Assembly: GCA_013396755.1 (NCBI GenBank)
Contig: VWZF01003567.1
Span: forward strand, 17,963-81,962
Direction of reading: 5' to 3'
Source: Sclerurus mexicanus
Taxonomy: Eukaryota > Chordata > Aves > Passeriformes > Furnariidae
Length of the DNA stretch: 64,000 nt
Under the pieces are notes generated by a model. It saw nothing but the letters and a program-made list of their open reading frames with translations. It had not been told where the DNA came from and ran no database searches. A program made the translations under genes and the position numbers. Position 1 is the first letter of the stretch, and each line of letters starts with the position of its first letter. Positions 22,044 through 35,743 of this stretch are shown here, one piece after another.

Positions 22044-25000
22044 AGAACTGTTGAGTTCTCCCTTGTGAAGACCTTGAAGTCCAGTGTGTGAGTTACCCAA
22101 GGCTCTGACTATCCATCACTGGCACAGAAGTGGCCTCCAAGGCTGCACAGCTTTGCAGCAGATGGCTCCTCCGCAGCTCTGCCTCGCCAAGCCTTGGACA
22201 CCTCAAAGGATGGCAATGTCCCTGCTCTGCCGAGTGCTGCACTGTGCTCTTGCTAGGAAAATTCTTCCCACCGTCCAAGGAAATAAATCTTCACACGCTC
22301 TCCAGACGTAAACTAATGATTCACAGTGATCAAAATAAAATCCCTTAACTAACGTGTTATCTGAAGTTGGAAGATGCATGTTTGAGTTGTGCTGTGACAA
22401 ACCAGACAATGGCAGAGGGGATATTATTCTCCAGGCACTGTCTCCCAGGATTAGAGGTATGAGATATACTATATATAAGGACCCAGGGGTAAGATTATCT
22501 CAGGATAATACACCCTTTAGGTTTTGAAATTGCAGCCAAAACAATCAAACCTGTTACCATAGCATTCATTTTAATGCACAGATAAATTTGTAGCTCTTGT
22601 TTATACAGCTCATCCTCTGGAGGCACTAATATGATTCCCCTTAAAACTCCAGTTAATGAGAAAATAATGGAGCATTGTAGATATAAGCATTTTTTTTTTC
22701 CCAATGTCACTGTCATCATCTTTTATACAGCCAGATGGATCTTTGAAAGTGTAAGTTGGATTTATTTAAGGTACCACAAAACCTTTAAAAACCTTTCTTT
22801 AAACCGAGCTTTCTGATTCCAGCCTAAAGCCAAAAATACTTACTGTCTGAACATATTTATAAATCAGTATATCATCCATAAATCTTACCTTATCCCTAAT
22901 AGGAAATTTGAAATTGCAACTCTTAAAACTTCACCTTGGCAACACACATCCTTATTTTATTGGCTTTCCTGGACAGGAGTCACTGATGAGATAGTGACTG
23001 TGGCCGGGGAATAGGGATTGCATATCGGTGGCTGAGTGCACTGAGCTGTGTAACGAAGTCATGTGTGTTTGCTTTCCCTTGTATGCAGCACTGCAGCAAA
23101 TCTCCAGCCACTTTCAGGGTTTTTTCAAAGCTCTCTTTACTCCATAACTTCTCCTAATCCTTTTGCGCTTCATGTTCTCGTGGAGCATCCTCCAGCGCAA
23201 GGACAAGACGTTGCCAGTGTTGACATCAGCAAGTCTGATACAAGCTGGTACCAAATCTCCCTAATTCGTTTTGTCTGGACAGGGTTGGTGGTATATGCAT
23301 AATTTACATTATCTAGCATTTATTATTCATACATATAAACAAACACCCCTGTGGATTGGGTCTTCAGACATTCTAAACTTTGTAAGATTTTACATGAACA
23401 AAAGGAACATAATTTACTGGGACTGAAGTATTGCCCCCGCTCTCACTTGAAGACTGAGGGAGTTTTGATTTGAGCAGGAAAAGCTTCCAGGCTTCCTCCT
23501 TTGCAGGATTCATATTGTCACTCCACAGGTTTTTGTCTCTGTTGCCTTTGGTTTCTCTTAATCTTGTTTCAGTCTGAATCTGGCCATACTCAGAATAACA
23601 CCTGCTCTTCCCTGCACCTCTGTGTTGTTCCTGTCATTGGGGACCCTTTGGACTTGGTGTGTCTGGAGAGTTTAGAGGGCATCTCTTTAGGGTGATGACC
23701 AAGTTGAATGTCATCTCCCCAGGGCACCAAGCCAGGCTCCTCCAGAGGTTGGTGCTTGGTTCATGCAGAAGAGTTGCAGGCATTTTGCTTCTCCCCTCTG
23801 GACATGCAGGCTGGGTGATGAGATGGTCACCAGCCACGTCCCGAGGCCCTTGAAGTTTTGTCCTTACACAGCCCCGTCCAAGGCTTGCAAACCTGCTCTT
23901 CCAGTGGCAATGTAATTATTGACTTGGCTAAGAAAAATGCTGCTTTGTGAAGGCACTAATGAAGTCAGCCTAAAACGAGTGAATTGGAGAGAGTGTTGCA
24001 TTGTTAGAACCACTAAGAAATATTATCTAAGTTGTCAGCAACGGCAGGAGAAAGAAGCCTGCAAAGCTTTAGCTGTGCCTCACGGTTTCTCTACGAGCAC
24101 AGAAATAGGATGTGATGGGGCTGACTAAGATTTAGGCAATCGAGGAAACAGGCTGATCGTATTAAAAGCCAGGACTGGGGATTTAATAAAGGCCAGACTT
24201 AATTCTTCTCTTCCTTAGGCTTTGACACCTCAGCAGAGCATGAGGTGCCTCCTCCAGGTTGCCCAGCTGCCGCTAACCCCTGCAATGCCAAACCTGCTCT
24301 TTCTCATCCCTGTTTTCCTTAGTGACATGGAGCTGACACAGCTGCAGTCACATCCAGCCTATCCCACTGGGATCTGAAGAGGAAAACCATTCCAGTTTTC
24401 CTCCTGACGAATTTACTTTGAGTAAGTTTTTACTTCAAACTGCCTTGGGAGAGGAAGTATGTATGGAAAGATCTCCAGGGATTGGATTAAGTAGTTTTAA
24501 TTATGACATTGGCCTCTATGGAGAAGCATTTCTTAAGAAACATTAAACAAATATACTATAATTTTTTTAACCTCACTTGGTGTATGGGAATTTTCTAGAT
24601 CTGAAAGAAAAAGAAAATTAAAAAAAAGAAAATTTAAATTTAATTATAGTGTTCTAATTAAGCCTGCACAATTACTGTGCTCTACCGTGTGCATATGTAG
24701 ACATTGCAGTGTAGGATTTGGGGACAATATCCATATTCCTTGCAAAAAAGCCCAGTCAGTTCGGAAGTTCAGGGATTCTGTGAGTTTTTTTAGGATGTCC
24801 TCACACCTCTCTGCAGATGTAAAATTGTTCTCCGTGCTGTGTTTCTAACACTTTGCCAAATCTAACATTAGCGACACGAAATGGCACCGTTTCCATTCCT
24901 TCCTTTGGGAGACTGGTTTAGTTTAACTGATGTTGCTGCTGGGAATAATTCCTTCTTAATATTCAACTCCACTTCTCCTCTAATCCCATTTATCCTTCCT

Positions 25001-25284
25001 GTAGCCCCACGTACCACCCCAAAGGATCCTTCCCCTCGGGGTGTTTTGCCTCAGGGACTTTTAGACCACTCAGTGTTGTCTTATAGCTCAGTTGAGCTCC
25101 ACAGATTCCATATGTACGAGCAAACAAGGAAAACATCATGAATGAATCCATTCAACTGAATCATTTTACTGAGCTTTCACCAGCTCATCTCTATTTCACT
25201 GCATTTGGTGTTTGCTCTGTAAAATAAAAATCCCAAACTGCAGCGCCAGGAGGAATATTCCACTGAATGGAGAGAAAGGATTAT

Positions 25285-25341
25285 ATAATAATAACAACAA
25301 CAATAATAATAATAATAATGATAAATGAAAATAATAACAAT
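25285..25341. repeat. AAT/AAC trinucleotide microsatellite
   Basis: Runs of ATA, then ACA, then at least five uninterrupted AAT units, then a degenerate tail. Confidence 0.9.
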
Positions 25342-27548
25342 ATCATAATTATCATCTCAAGGCTTTTGTCTTGCCCAGGGAAATATTTAGGTTTATTTTG
25401 AGGTCTACTTGGATGAATTTTAGCTGGAGTTGGGGTTTTCAGAGCCTGAACCCAAGTCCAGTGAAGGCTTCCAGCTTATTTTAATGCATATTAACATTAT
25501 AGCAGACTGGGTTTTTAAACCTCAGGCCTTCAGTTTTCAAGATCCTGACTGACAGAGATCAATGGATTTTATTCCAGAAACTCAGCTGGGACAGCTAATG
25601 CCCATTAAGTTGGAGACAGTAGGGTCCAGACAGGTGACAAAGTGCTTTTCTGAAGTGGGTATTATTAAAAAAAATAAATTTGTTGCTTGATATAAAAGTA
25701 TGGAAGCACTGTATTTAACTATTTGATGAGACAAGTCAATGAGATGAGGAGGGAAGATAAATTAATGCATATTTTGTACATTTATTGAATGACTAATTCA
25801 GTAATTTTCACTTTTTCCAGTCGAGTGGGCATTTATTTGATGTATAACATGTTTAAGACCCTCTTCCCTTTACAGTGAAATGAACCCCCCTCAAATCTGT
25901 GACATAATTCTAAATTCTGTGGCGCAGTTGTGTGTGTTCTGGAAGGTTGCAGGTGTGACCTTGGGGGATTATGGCATAAGTGGAATGAGGATTTAGACTT
26001 TTTATTTTATTTTAGGAGATAATAAGATTTTAAGTGCCTTGTGTCTTCTAATTGCCTTTCACGACCCTTTGGAGTTGCAATCAGCTGGCTGAGAAAGGCA
26101 GCACTAAATAAATCGAATTGTGACTTATCAAAATGAAATTCTCAAGGCCTTTCTCAAGGATAGTACGTTTTTCCATCTTTTACACTGGGAAAACATCGCC
26201 AGAGGGGCAAAACTGTCACATCAGTGATGGGAGTGAAATGCTGCCCCTTTGGAACAGGTGGGTTGGGGTCACTGTCGTTCTCCAAGCAGCCTCTGCTCTC
26301 ACTCCACATCATCCCCCTGGTTTTTGGCTGCTTTAAGCACTGAAACCTTGGGAGCTGGAGCTCGGTGAGGAGAGAGGGACCGTGGGTTACTTGGTGTGCC
26401 TCGCTGTGTCCCCTTGTCCCCACGTGTGCTCTGGCCCTGTGACAGCACCTGCAGCAGAGCCTGAACCTTTGCAGGGTGAGAAAACCCTGGATATCCACCA
26501 GAACTGGGATAAATCCTCTTCCAAACCCTCGAGCAATTCTCCAGGATCTTTCATTTTTTTAAAAAAAAAGCAGTCCAAAGAAAAGGGGTTCCTTCATATT
26601 CACCCAACTGCTTTGAGGGTAAGTGCCACTTTCACAGGGTGGGAGATACTCAGCCGTGATAAAATACAGGAACTCTGTTGGCTCTGAGGTCAAATGCTTT
26701 TGGCCATGATTGTTCAGTTCATTTTGAATACGAATGGTCCTTCCTCACACTTTTAGAAAGACCATTCTGTCCATTCCCAGCTTAATTACCTTGGATCTCA
26801 TTCAAAAGTTTACAGACTATATTATTTTCTCAGGAATCCAGTAGGATTAGAATTTATCTTCCAGTGGGAAACTGTCATTTGAAGTGCAGAGATACAAACA
26901 GCAATCCTTTTTTTTTTTTTTGGTAAAGATAACTTATCTAATACTGTAATGCCAACATCAAGTAAATCTCGGGATGAAATAAGGAGTTACATAAATGATT
27001 CACTCAGCTATCAATGAAATACCTGTGGTAATACCCGTGTGTTTATTGTACACCAAGAAGGGCTTTCCACGCTCAGCCATACACACATCACATTTACCCA
27101 GAACTGCCTTGCTCGAGACAAAGCAAAGGGGTTTTAAAGGAAGAATTGCAAATAATGAGGAGTCGTACAGCTGACTTATATAAATACATGAGCAAATACA
27201 TGTTGATTGCTACTCCATGCTGATAAATGCAGCCTATTGAAAGCTGGGAGAAGGGAAAATGTCTGCTAAATGTTTCAGCGTTGCTGAATACTAACCAGGA
27301 AAGAGATTTCAACTTCATTGTTGGGAAATCCCTGAAGCCTTTGCTGTGGTGCTTCAATAGGCAGCTGTGCCACACGTAGGACAAACAGAACACTGTGCAA
27401 AGGAATCAACCTCTGACAAAGGAGCTCGGGCTGCACACCAGCACATCACTGGGCTGAGGATGCTCCTGCTCCAAAGATACTGCTGTCACTGGTGTTGTGC
27501 TGCTGCTGAAATTGCTGGGGTTAGAACAAGCTGATTAAAGGAAGTTTG

Positions 27549-27585
27549 GTTTTTGTTTTTGTTTTTTTTGTTTTTAAAAAAAAAA
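27549..27585. repeat. T-rich tract running into an A-run
   Basis: Repeated T(5-8)G units end in TTTTTAAAAAAAAAA. Low complexity. Confidence 0.8.
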
Positions 27586-28491
27586 GCCAGTAACGGGTTG
27601 TAGGGGGGTTGCTAATCTTTGTAAATAAATCTTGGGCTTGGAAAATGGATTTGGAAATATCTAAGAGAAACCTGGATGAGCAGGTAGAGTTAGATAACTG
27701 GCTGTCAAGGAGGGAATAGATGCCTTCACCTGATTTTATATTTACTCAAAATGATAATATCTGGAAAAGATATCACTGGATATCCCAACTGGATAGCACA
27801 GTTATCAATGGGCAGGTGATAATTTCAAGCAGTAGGGTACTAAATCATAATTGCACTTACTGTATACATTTCTGCCTTCTTACAATGTTTTCAATAGTAT
27901 CCATTTGCAAGCTTTGGGATATTTGGTGATTATTTAGATAATAATCTTAGAAGTATGGCCAGATCAAATGTGTTGTGGCAATGTTAATTAAAACATTTGA
28001 AAAGCTTTCATTCATTTATTTATTCCAGTCATCTGCTACGTTTAGTGACTCTGCTTAGTGAGAGGCAAAAATACCCCCTTTTGAGAGTTCTGGTATGTGA
28101 AAAGGAGTGAGTTGAATAAACCTTTCCCTCAAAGAGGAAATCCAGCACTTCAAAATGTAATACCATGGGTGAGGAAATGCTCAGTGCATACACAACAGCC
28201 CTGATATTTCCCCAGTAAATGTTTTAACACGCTGGATAGTTTCAAAGTTTAAGCCATGTCAAAGATTTGGCTGTTTGCTGGGTTGAAAACCTTCATTGAA
28301 GTGGATTGAGGAGGAGGGAGTTGTGTTTGGGAGGAAAAAGTGCAAAGGGAGGTGCAGGTCCCTGTCCCTGCAGGGTCACTTTTCCTGCCACAGTCCAGTT
28401 CTGTGTTCCTGGAGATGGAAGTTGTGCCCTGGTTTGAGACTTTGTTATAAAGCAAAACACGGATTGGGAAGCACCTCTGAGGTGTCCAAAT

Positions 28492-28817
28492 TCATAGAAT
28501 CACTGAAAGGTTTGGGTTGGAAGGGACCTTAAAGATCACACAATGCCACTCCTGCCATGGACAGGGACACCTTCCACCAGCCCAGGTTGCTCCAAGCCCC
28601 GTCCAACCTGGCCTTGGACACTTCCAGGGATGGGGCAGCCACAGCTTCTCTGGGCACCCTGTGCCAGGGCCTGCCCACCCTCCCAGCCAAGAATTCCTTC
28701 CCAGTATTCCATCTATCCCTATCTTCTGGCAGAGGGAAGCCATTCCCCCTTGTCCTGTCTCTCCATGCCCTTGACCAAAGTCCCTCTCTGGCTTCCTTGG
28801 AGCCCCTTTAAGTACAG
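28492..28817 (-). mobile_element. CR1 LINE fragment, 3' end
   Basis: Begins with TCATAGAATCACTGAAAGG, the reverse complement of the octamer tail, and runs through 'ttgggttggaagggacctt', 'caggttgctccaagccccg', 'gcttctctgggcaccctgtg' and 'agggaagccattcccccttg' to 'agccccttt'. It shares long near-identical stretches with the copies at 5385, 13434 and 43901, pointing to one relatively young subfamily. Open frames here (84-121 codons) are CR1 shadows. Confidence 0.96.
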
Positions 28818-31556
28818 TTTTACAAGTACGTGATACATTGAGTTTCTTTTCTTGCAATACACTTCACAAGATGACAGACGTGTAATAATGTCTTTTTAGC
28901 AGCAGGGTTTTACCATTTGATATGAAGATCAGCAAACACAAGCTGAAGGTATGCCTGAATTCAGTGAGAAGTGAAAAACAGACTCACTCTTGTCAAGCTT
29001 TCTGGGCTACTGGATTCAAATATGAGACTAACACCTACAAACACATGGAAAATGAGGGAGCAGCAGTGTGGAAATTAGTATATTCTAATGGGGAAATTAC
29101 AAGAAATGCAGCTGTGCTTGCTTTCCCTACTGATCCCAACCTTCAGATTCCTCTAAATTGAATTGTAAAATAACAACCTCCTTTCCTGTTTTCTACTAAG
29201 CCACCCAGTTAATCCCTGATACAAAAATGCATCAAGGATACATATATTTAGGAAAACTATTATTAAAATAGAGAAGAACTCAACCCAAAGTGTTTCCGTG
29301 ATTTCCAGTGCCTATTTGAACCCAGATCTAAATTCTCTCCCTGGGTTTTTCTATGTCTAATCCTTTTGTTTATAACCTGATTTTCAGGGGGAAAATCAGA
29401 CTATGGTCTTAACAGGAACATTCGGCTGTTGCAGCAACACACATACTGAAATAATCTGAAGCAGCCTGTCTGCTTTAGCTTTTTTAAGCTTATGATTATT
29501 TTTTTCCTGATGATTTCAAATGGCAGCATAGTAGGGAACAGCAGCCAGCCCTGGGAAAGAATCGACACTGTTATCATCAGCGGGTGATGCCAGACTGTTA
29601 AATACAACAGAGCTCCTGAGCTTGTGAGGGCCAACCAACAGAAGAAATGGTAATAACTTTAATTAAACTTGTCCTGATCTTGGGGATTTCCGTGACTTTA
29701 ATAAGGTCACTGGTGCCAGAGCAATGGATGTCTTTTAAATTTCGGGATTTCTCAGCCAAAGCGAACATGGCATTTAAGCACGTTGTCAACCTGTAGGACA
29801 TCATAATTCCCTTCCATCAGGAGTTGTTTATTTAAGGAGAAGCAGTTGCCTGGCCAGGCCAGCTCAGGCTCTGCACTAGAAGGACTGCAGGGTTGTCTTC
29901 TGTGCTCACCAGGGACCAGTTCTGACCCGATTGCAGGTGGCAGGTTGTGCCATCCGGTGTCTCTGTCCTCTGGTGCCCTGAAGACATGCAAATGAGAAAG
30001 AAATGCAAGGGACATCTCCTTTGTATAAAAACCCACTGAGTTATGCATAATATATAACTACCTTTTCTTCCAAACTGCTTTTTATTTTTACTTTCTAACA
30101 TACCTTCTTTCTCTCCTGCATCTCCTGCCAACGGGTCAAAATTAAAACTAAGGGAAAAAAAAAGTTACTGACAGCAAAGAATTATTCTGGGGCTTTTGAG
30201 AGAAAGCAGGATATTTATGGATTTATTATATTCCCTATGATAACAAGTTTCTGAGATGTTAGTACACTGTCAAATATTTTTCAAGGTTAACAGTTTAGGG
30301 ACACAATTATGTTGCAAGTTGTCTGCAAGATTAATTAAGGGTATTTCAGAGATATGGGAGAAAAATTGTTCCAGCAGCTACTCGAGTATGAGTAATCCCA
30401 GCTCGAGGAGTAGTTCCCCTTCATTTCAGTTCTCTCCAGAGAATATATTCCCATGTTTAAGGCATGCTCAAAGCAGATAAAACGTGCATGTTTGGGCTGA
30501 GACACTCAGTGGTAGGGACACAATTCTAAACACAACCCATACAGTCACAACCAGAGCAGGAAAGGTCCCTCCAGAAAGGTTATTTTTAAATAAATATTTC
30601 TCTGAGCCAGAAAACACCAAAAGATCTCACAGAGGCAAAGAAGGTAAAGGTGAGAGCCACGCTCAGCAGAGCTCCCCTCGACATCGACAGCCACTGGGCA
30701 GGGACTGGAATGGCAATGTGGACATTATTGTCCAGCACTGATAGCAACATTATTTGTCCAGGTAATAAAAGAATCAGGGATTGCTTGTGAGAATAATTGC
30801 AATGTCTGAGAGCTGTTAATATGAGAGATCCTAAATAGAAGCATAAAAACCCATCAGCAACCCGGCTCTTTAATCAAAGCCCTATGACCAATACACATAT
30901 TCTATGCATCTATGTGCAATCTGATATTATTTTTAATCCTTTTTTTAAATCCCAGTCACTAATGAGGGATAATGCTGGATTGAGGAGGGCCAAAGAGATT
31001 TATTGATACAAACTCAGAGGCGTCGCTGTAAATCAGGACAGTGAAGTATGCCACTGCTGGCTTATGTTCTCTTCCTGCAAAAGGACAGGGATGAATGAAC
31101 AAGTGTCTGAATGAATGACTGAATAGATGAATGAATGAAAGAATGAATGCATAATCAAATAAATACATTAAAATACATTGCCAACTTGCTCACATAGCAA
31201 GGCAGCTCTTCGGGGCCTTTGTAAAAATAGAGGCAACAGTGTCTTCACTCTTATTAGAAATTAAAATCTGCTTTGCCCAATCTCTCTGAGTGTTTAATTT
31301 TTACTGAAGGTCAAAAGGTGCTCTGCATTTGGGAAAAAATGCAGTTCTGTGTGAGTCCCCTTGCTGACGAGGAGCACCAGGATCCCACTGCCTGCCAGGG
31401 CTCAGTCAGAGCAGGACCCCGGGGGTCCCCAGGGCCACCCCACCAGTGACACCACAGCTCAGTGCCTGTGGGAAGACAGATTCTGTGCAATCAGCCTGTT
31501 TCCTTCCTCCCTGCCATGCTCCTCCTCGCTGGCCACAGCCCCAGCTTGCATTTTAT
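28818..31556. other. Unannotated non-coding stretch
   Basis: No gene or transposon recognised. The only repeat is the GAAT tract at 31091-31150. Confidence 0.5.
31091..31150. repeat. Degenerate (GAAT)n tetranucleotide repeat
   Basis: Repeated TGAATGAA-type units with interruptions (GACT, GATA), continuing into A/T-rich sequence to about 31170. Confidence 0.85.
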
Positions 31557-31810
31557 GGGATCACGGAATCGTTTAGGTTGACAAAGACCTCTAAGGTCAT
31601 CAACTCCAACCATTCCCACAGCACTGCCAAGCCCACCACTAAACCCTGTCCCCACGTCTCACATCTGCACATCTTTTTCCCCTCCAGGAATTCCACCACT
31701 GCCCCGAGCAGCCTGTGCCAGGGCTGGAGAACCCTTCCTGCGAAGAAATTTTTCCTGATATCCAACCTAATCCTCCCCCAGAACCTGAGGCCCTTTCCTT
31801 TTGTCCTAAC
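31557..31810 (-). mobile_element. CR1 LINE fragment, 3' end
   Basis: Starts at 'gggatcacggaatcgtttagg' and continues with 'aaagacctctaaggtcatc', 'cagcactgccaagcccacc', 'ccaccactgccccgagcag' and 'cctgatatccaacctaatcc'. It belongs to the same older CR1 type as 4277, 46028 and 58911 (short 'caacctaa' segment, GTTTAGGTTG start), distinct from the 28492 type. Confidence 0.93.
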
Positions 31811-34359
31811 AAAGGGCAAGATTTGTGACACCTCTTTGACATTCAATCTTAGCTTTGCATGCCACGTATCAAGGTGGCATCTTGTTCTGGGCAAGGGGTG
31901 AGAAGGAAGGACAGGTGGTGGGAACCTGACAGGTACCCAGTGACAACTGTAGGCTCTCCATCAGAAGGTTCCAGGTATACAAAGAACTTGTCAAATGCCT
32001 CTGCCAGCTCCAGCTTGCGGAAACCACCTCTTTGGCTTCATGGGATCCATTTTATTCCTTTTGAAGAGACTGTGGTGAGCCAAATTTATTTATTTTCTTT
32101 TTTATTTCCTTTTGTGAAATCCATCTCTGTTTTGAGCTCTGCGACCTGATTAGCTGGGGTTCACTTGCATTTCAATGCCTTTCCCTCTTCTGTAACGAGA
32201 TCCTGGAGGATGAAACTCTCCTAGCTTGAGATGAAGGTCCTCCAAATGAGAAGAACAGAGCTCAGGCTGCCAATTTAATTAGCTCTCACGCATTCACACA
32301 CAGATGGAAGGACTTTTGGAAGGAGAGAATACATTCAATATGAATAAATGACTTCATTTGTTAAATAACTAAACCAGCAGTTTTATTTCCCACTGCTAAT
32401 ATTTCTGTCAGTCAGGTCAAGGATAATGAACCAAAATTCTACAAAGGGTCACCCAAACCTTGGCTTTTCTTACTGCAAATGTTCCCATTCATGAAACCTA
32501 CATCTCCAAGTACAAAATCAACAGTTAAATGTTTGCCTTTTCTATGTCCATATTTCTCCAAGGAGAGATGATTTTTACCCAGTTTTCACTCATAACATTC
32601 TGCTGAAGTTTTTGAAGGAAAAACAAGTCTTTTAAACTTTGTTCCTGTTATTATTCTTACCTGTGGGTAAATATGTTCTTTGCTGTTAATAGAGCCTGTG
32701 TTTTCCTTCCACAACAGGAACTTTTTCCACATGTGTCTCCATTCATGGTTTAGATTAGTTCTGTTTCTCACAATTCTTGTAAGTTAATTTTTACCTTTTA
32801 TTGAAAAGAAAAACCACAAAAAAGCCCCCCAAAAGCCCTACCCCCCCAGCCATATAAGGGAATATGGTTCTGGAATTAAGGAAAATGAACTAAACAGCTA
32901 TTTTGGAAATTATTAGAGATACACAGACATCAAAGTTCACTGTGCTTTAGCAGGACCCGGGTTACATGTTTTAAAAATTGCTTCCAGCAGATGAAATACC
33001 CACTAAAAGCAGGTGTTTATTCCTAAAGCTGCAGCAATGTTTTCTGTCGTGTCACATTCCATCATGTGTGCTGCATCATACTGTTCCACCGCACTGTGTG
33101 TGCCCATGCAGGACCCAGAGCAGAGTGACATGATGTGACAGACAGCATTTAGCAAAAATATTCACTTATTTGACTCAGATACTTACTATCAGCTTGAATC
33201 AGGGAGCGTGGTCCCAACTGGAACTGACAGATGGATGGGAACTCACTGAGGAACAGCTTCCAATGCAAATCTGGAAGGTCCTTGTTGTGTACCTGTTGAT
33301 GGTTGTTGCTGCCCTCAGCTCCTCGTTCTCAGCGGTCCCTTCCCTGCTGGCAGTGGTGTGACCAGTTGGTTGTCATTTATTTTGACAAAACTCGTGACTT
33401 TCACGTGAGGGATTAATCACATACTTGGAGTAGAAGTGCTGTCAACTGAGAGTTGATGGAATGGCTGTAAACAGTTTTTACATGAGCGAAATTGTGATCT
33501 GCACAAGAAGGTGTTTGGGCTCTGTATTTATGTTTGGAGAGGGACAATTTTAGGTAGCAAGAAGCTTATCCCTGCAGGCACCTATATTTTGTAGTGTGGC
33601 AAAGTCTTTTTGATGGACTTCAAAATATTGAGGCTTCATTTTTGCTCCTGGAGGAACTATTTTATGGTAATACTTCTAAAAAAGTTTAGGAGATAAATGC
33701 CTGTTGATGAAGACAAGAATCAAGCATCAGCCCTCCTGCTCAGCCCGGGTGTGAGCCTTTTCCAGGCATTTCCTGGAGTGCCAGAGCATGTTAAAACATG
33801 CTGCTCCTTGTTTCTGGCCACACCAGCCTCTCCAGCAGCTTCTGAGGAAAGGTTTGTGCCCATCTGCCCAGGCAAAGGCATCATGCCTTGTGCTGGCTTT
33901 GGAGCTGGGTGTGCCAAGGTATCCTGTGGAAAGAACTCCTTCCAGCAAGTGAGTTATTCTCTTCCTACCTGATGAAAACGAATAAAAGAGTGATTAAACA
34001 ATTAATACTGGATGTTGCTTAAAAATTGCTAAGAGGTTTATTTAATAATATTCTGGAGCTTCTTTTCCTCTAATTTAGGAATAAAACAGACATAATTGAG
34101 CATGCCATTATGAAGCTCCAAATTACACTCTGAAGAGAATGGAAGGAAACACGTTTCTTTGATTTGAATATTTTTCTCATTAACAGGATGCTCAGAGTAA
34201 AGCAAAAATATTTGATGCACAGAGCCTGTGGCAGTATCAAGTTAACACCGGTGTGCTCCTGCATATTACCTCATGTTTACTAATCAATCCAAAAAGAAAG
34301 GTCACATCTTTCATCAGAAACCAAAAACTTTTCGACAAGAAACAATTGGAATTTCAGTG

Positions 34360-34391
34360 TTTCATTTGAAGTGGGTTTCATTTGAAGTGGG
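34360..34391. repeat. 16-bp tandem duplication
   Basis: Two perfect copies of TTTCATTTGAAGTGGG, followed by a partial third start (TTTCA). Confidence 0.95.
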
Positions 34392-35709
34392 TTTCAGTGT
34401 GGAGAGTGAGAGCCTGAGGTAGAGGGATTAGATAACCAAGCAAAGCTGTGCCCTCGAGGGTACCACTTACTCTGGGAAAGGGACTCTCAGCTGTATCAAG
34501 GTATCATGCTGTTCTAAAACAGGGGTGTCTCAGGTCAAATTGTTTGGAGGAGAGAGTAAATAAAGCTTGGGTGGGTGTTGATGTGCAGGTTTGGCTCAGA
34601 GAGCAGTGTCAGGGTTGAGGTACTGCTGCTTGTCTGGGTCAGGATGCTGCAGGATGAACCAGCCTGAAGGGTATGAGAGCCACAGCTACCTGCAGAGTGT
34701 TAAACCATGTTCCTCCTCTGCAGAGTCTTCTCTCTTTTATGTCCTCAGTGCCTGTGCCACAGCCCTCTAGTTCTATTCTTTCTCTGAATTTCTTTTCAAG
34801 ACCTGTATTTTGAGAAAGTGAATTTTCTTGATACTTGAGGGGGAAAAAACACTGTTTTGCCAGGTAGAAAATACAGCAGTTCCACAAGCAGAATACTCCC
34901 TGTGTAAATTCTTCTTTTCCTCTCCCTTTCCCATTTTTTTCTGCTGTGCTTACCTGCTGGGTAAGGGAATTTCTGCCTCTCTGGGAGCAGTTCCCACCCA
35001 CCCCTGGGTGCAGAAGGAGCTGAACCAAGGGTTGCCAGCAGATGTGGCAAGAGCACACTACTCAGAGCTCACCTTCACCATCCCCCGGGTCATTCTGCAA
35101 GTTGCAGTCATGCCCTCGAGACAACTGAGGTGAAATCAGAGAAGTGACCATGAAATATCACTGGGTCTGTTATTCTTCCTTCCCCTCCACTCGTTGCACA
35201 GACATCAGCCACCTTCAAGGAGTCTCCCAGGCAGTGACAATGGCAGGACACAGACTTCCACCCTCAGCCTCCTGGGCACATCATTGGTATGAAAAGATGC
35301 ACACATTGCCTGAAGCTATGGCACATATTGCATGGCAGGACACACACATAAGTGAGATTAATTTGAGTTCTGAGCATCATTAGCTCAATTAAAACTCTGA
35401 TTTTTTTTAGTTCAGTCCTACAGGCCATTTGCAGAGAAGAGTAATCATAAGACAGAAACGAGTTCCCTAGTTAAAAATTAATTCTCTAGACTAAAAATAT
35501 AATCAAACGGTGTCTACAGTATTTTATGAAGAGCTGGGAGGATAATAAAATTTAAAGCAGTGCAACATTTGCATTTTGTTCATTTCTCTCCATATTTTTC
35601 CATAGACTGCCTTCCTGTGTGCTTGTTAATCATATGCACTGCTACAGTCCTGGCATTTTAAGATCACTGTTCACATGGAGATTGAAAGGAAACTAATTAC
35701 AATCACATT

Positions 35710-35743
35710 TCGGGGCGGTTGTTCAAAGCTCGTACGGCGCCGG
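35710..35743. other. Small CpG cluster
   Basis: Six CpG dinucleotides fall in about 34 bases in otherwise CpG-poor DNA. This is too short for a CpG island. It could be a small regulatory element or a remnant. Confidence 0.4.

Larger units (their letters stand above)
22044..28491. other. Unannotated non-coding stretch
   Basis: No gene or recognised transposon. It contains a trinucleotide repeat (25285-25341), T-tracts (22691, 26909) and a T/A homopolymer patch (27549-27585). Short frames have no domain content. Confidence 0.5.

Noticed and set aside
29600..30130. Overlapping minus-strand frames of about 98 codons resembling an exon pair
   Set aside because: No matching splice sites or known domain. 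The two frames overlap in different phases.
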